Below, one piece after another: positions 58,287 to 64,000 of a DNA stretch of 64,000 bases (within the stretch, counting starts at the first letter, position 1; every line of letters begins with the position of its first letter). Under the pieces are notes generated by a model that made no database searches, was not told the DNA's origin, and saw only the letters and a program-made list of their open reading frames with translations. Location of the stretch: the NCBI GenBank assembly GCA_026874595.1, contig CM049318.1:33749956-33813955 (forward strand), in the 5' to 3' direction. Origin of the DNA: Sipunculus nudus (lineage: Eukaryota; Annelida; Sipuncula; Golfingiida; Sipunculidae). Both the position numbers and the translations under genes were made by a program.

Positions 58287-60742
58287 CTGTGTAAAGACGG
58301 GACACAAATATGAAACATGGCAGATTACCGTGTGTTATTAATAGTATTAAAGCCATGCACACAATTAGGCCTACAAAATTACTATTTTTTATATGAAGAG
58401 TCAATCGTTTTTGAAGGTTTATTGATAATGACAATATTATGGCCCGTCTTTTATTTTTATAGCACCACTCAATTCTCTTAACGGTCTTCTTCCTAGTAAA
58501 CTATTTCCTAGATCTAATATTACAACACTTTGAAAGAGTAAAGTAAGAACAAGAATGGGAAACTTCATTTTTTCTATGTGTGTGAGGGTGGGGGTGCGCG
58601 CGCATGTGTGTAGATCATCAGTAAAGCATTTGATACAGGTGGGGACCATTAAAATGCTCCAGAATAATTAAGCGATCATGTGATAAAAATTTCAAATCTC
58701 CTCTGAACATGATTTCTCTCGCTGAATAAATGTACGGGACTGTGTAGCCGTGACAACCCGACTCAATTGGCAATCGGATAATTGGGCTGGTAAGCCTATT
58801 CGAGTTGTGATACTAGTAATATGGAGGAATGTATCGCAGTGGTCTTGCATCTGGTTGCATTCATATAGTGGTAAACGGCCCATAATCTCAATATGATGTT
58901 TAGAATGGTGAATAAACACAGTAGTATATATGTGAGCTCGCAACCCAAACTGAAACACCGTCTCCATGGACACGGGTCATTTCCTGTGTCGCCTGCAAAT
59001 TGCCTGCGTCCTGTAACCAGTGCGAGCCTTGCTTGTGTTCATGCGGTCATAAATTCAACAAACATGCCGAGGGGTTTACCAATGTGCTGGGTTTAACATG
59101 CAGGAACTATTCTCGCTCATATTTTGTATTATTAGAAAGCACACAAAAATGCTAACGAATGGTCTGGTATATGTTGATTGACAGTGTACCTGTAGCCCAT
59201 GAAGCGTTGTCAGAAATGACGAAAATATTTGCATCTTCATAAGGCCTTATAATGCGATCCTCAGACGTAGATGTCATAACACTCTGATTCCAGTTATCTG
59301 GTCGTAATGCCAGAGGGTCAATATGACGCTAGGGACTGTACTTCTTGTCGATCCACTTTCAACAATTTGTTGTAAACGAACAATAAACACGTATAATTTA
59401 ATTTTAGCCCATCGGTTCAAATTGATTTTTATTTTTTTTTGTGCGTCTCCCTAGCTTAATATAATAATTTTTTACCAAGAGTTTTTTTTAGCTCGGGATG
59501 ATGTGGGTTAAATTATAAACACAATAAGTCTCATATGGTAGAGTTTTCTATTTAATTATGATTACACGTACACCGCATGGTACCGCTCCGCAGTCAGTTC
59601 AAACCTTCCGTCCAGACATATTGCAACCTCATTAGACCTTAACCCTCACGCAACAACTTAATTAATCTCTACCACAATATTAGTTGTTTGTTTTCTTTAA
59701 ATAAACCAATGATTGCATACAAAGGACTCATCCAGTTTGTATTTCATCCATTGTTATTGTACAATCAGATTCAAGGAAAATGTATCGTATCTGATGGTTT
59801 TGCTTCTTATTACAGAATATTCATATATGCATATATACGCATGAAATATGTAGAGTTTCTAGTTGTTTTGCTTTGAATTATTTCTATATAGTGAATGCCG
59901 GTATATGTGATAAATATATCTTTCATTATTCCACTAAATTTGCAAAACTGCTCACGGGAACCTGTTCAGGGAAATCAAGGGTTGGATTTACAAGTGAAAT
60001 GATAAATGTTAGCCATGAAGCAAAGATTCCCGTGTTTGCACAAATAAAAAAATGGGGTTTAATGCCTTTTTTCCTGATTTCTGAATTCTTTTTTTTTCTT
60101 TTGGAGAAAGACCCACATTGGAGCCCTCTGTTGGAATAGATTTGCGTGGTTTCCCTTAAAGGGCATTCCTGTATCTGACATGCATTAGATAAAAGTTAAA
60201 ACTTGTTCATTTCAAACAATCGGTCAAAAGTACCGATCCCACGATGCACAGGCTGACCGCTTTGTTTAAATCTGGGTTTAAAACATGCGGGGGCCCGTGT
60301 AATATTATAGACCGCTTATTATAATTAAAAATGTCCAACGTGGACAAGGATTTCTCATAAAAAATCACACGAGTTTTGCCAGTCATGAAAGTTGGCATTG
60401 CTTCCCATCCTCGATTCAATAGTAACTAGTGACCTTTGAGCTTCTACACATGCAAAATCAACCATTTCTTGTCACACGGATTTCTGTTTGTCAGCATTGG
60501 CTTATGTATATACTGTGTTTACTAACAACTTGTAGATAAAATAAATGCTCATATACATCCATCACAGGGGCGGCAGACGAACTTCTCTTAGCAAGAATTA
60601 CCTAGAGCACATTATTACGTAGCCAGATTAAGTAAGAAATAACATGAATTTTACAAGTAAGACATGTGAATAATTGGCTTTAAGTTTAACCTACTCACCC
60701 GGCCTGTTTTCTAAACAAGATATTTATACCATGAGTACTTAC
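58287..60742 (-). other. Intron of the carotenoid oxygenase gene
   Basis: About 2.45 kb between exons, AT-rich. No other gene is recognised. Splice sites are consistent (phase 0). Confidence 0.75.
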
Positions 60743-60925
60743 AAGAGTTCCTTTCAACCATTTCGGTAGAGGTTTTTCACATAGCACCGGACGATCAAGT
60801 TCCTCTTGCAAGTTAGAGTTAAATATGAGGTTGAAATTGCTACCACTAGTCAGGCATGACGTCAAAAAAAGGCCTGACGTCATCACCATGTATACAAGTC
60901 CAGTCAATTTGGTTCGCACTTCCAT
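60743..60925 (-). CDS. Carotenoid oxygenase, exon 1 with signal-like N-terminus
   Basis: ATG at 60923-60925 opens MEVRTKLTGLVYMVM and a hydrophobic stretch (residues 8-25, TGLVYMVMTSGLFLTSCL). The conserved family entry then follows: PVLCEKPLPKWLKGTL (residues 46-61). The CTT|GTAAGT donor joins exon 2 in phase 0, giving KGTL-IRNGAG, the expected W-x-G-x-L...RNG pattern. A leader of this kind suggests targeting to the secretory pathway or membrane, unusual for cytosolic BCO/RPE65 enzymes. The start is supported by the hydrophobic leader; no upstream exon is needed. Confidence 0.85.
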
Positions 60926-61312
60926 TGGTTCCCTGAAAAAAAAGGTTTATACAATTTAGGAGGATATCTGCATGTGATATATTTTTAAGTAAACACACAC
61001 ACACATTTATATATATAAGAACGTACGCCCTCATGGGGCTCACTCGTGGTTTTTACCAGTTTGATAAGTAAAATCAAATTTACCAATTTGATTAGACCAA
61101 TTTGATAAGAAAAATTCCTTTTTTTTTATTAAATAGACCGATGTGTGTATTAGCACAGTCGCTTAAATCTTTATTTGTGGCTGATATTTGGCCCAAAACA
61201 AGGTCATTTCCCATGTTAAAGTCCGTTCGATTGGTGCACAGGATCAGTATATATTGACGGTTTTACTTTTAGAATAACGCCCACCAATTACGATTCATGC
61301 AACTCAGGAATC
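60926..61312. other. Upstream of the carotenoid oxygenase
   Basis: (CA)n near 60993-61005 and a short ACCARTTTGAT repeat at 61057-61110. No clear TATA box. Confidence 0.4.
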
Positions 61313-61659
61313 AGGCCAAAACAAAATAAGGTGTGGTTCTCAAGCACTTTTTTTCAGAAGTCAATGCGGGCGGGCGATTTTTTTTATACCTTTTTTGTAT
61401 GTTTCCAAATAAAATGTCATATGATCAATGAAAAGCATGATAATAACAGATTTTTTTGCTAAACAAGTAATACTATAAAACAAAGTAAATTTCATCAAAA
61501 TTGTATTATTTTATCTTCTTTAAAGATATGTCCGAGCGGCTGAAGATCAAAATTGCATGGTAAATTACTATTGAAAATGAAAATAAAGAAAATTGATGCG
61601 GGGGTTTAAAAGTGATGCGGGCGGTGCCTAAGAACTATACCTTTTATTTGTTTTGGTCT
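61313..61659. mobile_element. MITE copy 3 (AGGCCAAA family), most complete
   Basis: The left end AGGCCAAAACAAA... and the right end ...TTTGTTTTGGTCT are inverted over about 30 bp, including GGTGTGGTTCTCAAGCAC and its partner GTGCCTAAGAACTATACC. The interior shares GTCATATGATCA, AAAAGCATGA and GAGCGGCTG with copy 2. 347 bp, non-coding. Confidence 0.8.
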
Positions 61660-64000
61660 AGTGATTGGGATTGGTCGTAAATCATTTTTGATGACTGAAA
61701 GAAAGCAAACGACCAATGTTCGATTATCAATCGAATTTTTATGTTCCTTCTGTTTTACCTTGAACCTTAATTCATAGAATTATACCTAAAATGCTGACCA
61801 TTTAAATTCAGTCTGCATGGCTTGTACAACATTCTGAAAGATCAAGGTAATCACCAAGTTGTTGACACTTATTTGCTGCACAAGGTTCAGTATTAATGCT
61901 GTTCGCGTCATGCTCTTTCTTATTTCTCTGATTGTATTCGAATATTTTGTTATGGTAAATGATTTCTTTGCCTGAACATACATAATTTTGTGCACGATTA
62001 TACAAAAACGCAAAAAAATCAATCGATTATGAAGGAAAACGACCGATCATCGATATAATCGATTAATTGGCACGCCAACAGTGGATATATAAGGACAACG
62101 CTGCTTCTAGCCGCCGAAGGTGACGCAACATTCTGGCCCACCAAAGGGTTAATTGACCTATCCACCACAGCCCAAATGCTCCGCCCTTTTAACGTATTAT
62201 TATAATGAGCCCCCAAAACGCTCCTACACATATGGAATTCCATGCCCATGCTAGCGAGAGCTGATTATAACATAATAATGGTGTCACAAAGGGGATGGCG
62301 CATGACGTCGTATTGACTGACGGCATCAACTGTTATCACCTGACCATTGTTACTATATCGCAGTCATATATGAACTGTGTTGCAATATATATTGGATTAT
62401 TTGTCCCATACGAATTTTATGCCAGGTAAGACATCATTATTCACTCGGTAGTCGTAGGAATGGCTCCCGCAACCTATAGCCTAGAAACTTGTTATACTGT
62501 CTCCTTCGTATAATAAAATATCCCGGAAAATATGCCGACATGGGTACTGGTAGTATTTACACACTACACGTGTTCTGTTTGACAGAGCTCTGTCAAATTA
62601 TGCAAAATTTTATTTTTGTCAGAAAATTGACGCTTTACAATGTTTAAGGTCACTTGATTGGTTGCTCCTTAGTCCCATGCTTTTGTTTATTCATTGCATG
62701 AATATGCGATTAAGGTCGCATAGAGTTCATGGAAAGGCCAATTGGGATTATAGCACGAAACGATCTGTTGCTCTTATAAAGGAAATTGAATAAAGATTTA
62801 ACCTGTGCTTGTGACATACCAATGTTCACATAATTTTGTATAATGAAAGGCCTGTAGTAAAAAAATAACCATACTGGAAAGCATGAAGCACCTTTAAGAA
62901 AATCAACAACTGATTTATTTGTCCTGAGAGATTTGAAGCATAAACAGCCCGGTATAGACATCTTGCATTTGGCGGCGATCCTGTGAATGTCCGGTAAGAC
63001 ATTTCAATTGTTTTAAAGTAAACACACATAGTATTAATTTTAACCTCCCGTTTTTAAGGCGGCGTACGCCATATCGGGATTTTACGCCGGAAAAGGTCTA
63101 TATAAACATAATAATAATAATAATGTGTAATTTAGATAAACAAGCAGATTCGGGGGCGGATCAAGAAATTCGAGAACCGAGGGGTGCTAATATTAATTGG
63201 GTTGGCGTTTGATGGGTGTTTCTAAGGAAAACTAAGTTCTTAGATTGTGCATTTACTTTTTTTTGGGGGGCGGGGGGGGGGGGTTGATTTTATAAATTCA
63301 ATATTTATATTTCTTCAAACTTGGTATACAAACTGGAAATTCCAGGCTGAACGCAATGCAATTTAATTGAGGGCTTCCTTGTGTGACGACATAGCGGAGT
63401 ATAATAACGGAAAGGCCCCTGCCCCCCTATCTAAAGAAATATTTTGATGCTATCTTAACGGAACAAATCACACATGTTATGATTTGGTGATTATTGGGCC
63501 AAATAACTATTAATTCTTGTTACTTTTCAGTTTAGCTGAGTATACAGGTTCACTCAGTACAGGCAAGTAAGTAGAATCTTTTACCCCCTGCAGTGCAGAT
63601 ACCCTTTGCTGGACAGCGGCTAGTCACCCTGGATTACATTTGGGTAATTGTCTGTGTTTAGGATTGTTTAACTTTGCTCCTCCTCGCAACTTGATCCTTA
63701 GATTGTCAACTTCACTTATCAACCAGATTTGTCATTTTGTATAAGACTTTTTGTAAGTTCATTATGTTTATATATTTAGATGATATGGATGGTCAAGATT
63801 TTTCTTAGTTCTAAATGGACAGTATTTTAATGCTTGTTTTAGGTCAGTATTATAATATTCAGAAGCTTAAATCAAGTATCTGGTTGGTTAGTCAGGTTTA
63901 GGGACATGTACTTAAGGGCTTTACAGGCCTCGGACAGACAGGCACTTTTAGACATCGCAGGACTCTGTTCTGTTTTTATTTAAATTCATAAAGCCTCATA
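61660..64000. other. Window end, intergenic
   Basis: Contains a segment at 61870-62080 related to 32640-32750 (ATCATCGATATAATCGATTA-type), poly(G) at 63252-63284, and GGCGTACGCC palindrome at 63060. No gene is supported; open frames are short. Confidence 0.5.

Noticed and set aside
61525-61545. tRNA fragment (GTCCGAGCGGCTGAAG)
   Set aside because: The stretch recurs in the MITE copy at 46363 and lacks B box and folding; it is element sequence.

Overview
This is a eukaryotic, AT-rich, intron-containing and repeat-laden window. The gene set (flavin monooxygenase, DUSP19, carotenoid oxygenase, RING/B-box/NHL-like proteins in local multiples), the LTR/LINE/SINE mix and the tandem repeats centred on GGTGGCGCCACC fit a lophotrochozoan, most likely a bivalve mollusc. 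That placement is inference; no rRNA or mitochondrial marker is present.

Layout. (1) 1-5393: the C-terminal half of an FMO5-like flavin-containing monooxygenase (copy A, + strand). Its upstream intron carries a solo LTR. The last exon has an in-frame TGA 40 codons before the hydrophobic tail ends. (2) 8243-12877: a decayed Ty3/gypsy-class element whose integrase lies upstream of RT-RNase H (Gmr1-like order). It sits directly against the TATA box of a second FMO. (3) 12936-14032: the N-terminal half of FMO copy B, with two premature stops. The two halves meet at the same exon boundary, and bases 1-89 recur at 14672-14760, which points to a tandem duplication. (4) 14481-20065: a tRNA-derived SINE, then a second gypsy element (short LTR, gag, protease, RT) split by a 5'-truncated L1/Tx1-type LINE. 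(5) 20699-27247: two degenerate RING/B-box/NHL-like genes with duplicated upstream flanks, separated by a foldback element and AT microsatellites. (6) 27.7-30.0 kb: degenerate tandem repeats. (7) 35465-38954: a near-identical ~965-bp tandem duplication of promoter plus RING exon, followed by the best-preserved RING/B-box/coiled-coil/NHL gene, which is broken by one frameshift. (8) 41.7-54.2 kb: several tandem-repeat elements with different cores, all ending in the same hairpin/A-run module. They surround and occupy the intron of a two-exon DUSP19 gene (- strand). (9) 56901-60925: an intact two-exon carotenoid oxygenase (- strand) with all four iron-binding histidines.

The only genes that look intact are DUSP19 and the carotenoid oxygenase. 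The FMO and TRIM-like loci show gene families caught while duplicating and decaying among transposons. The most unusual structures are the shared 3' hairpin module on unrelated repeat cores, the INT-before-RT element, the nested insertions with readable target duplications, and the microhomology-bounded RING-exon duplication.
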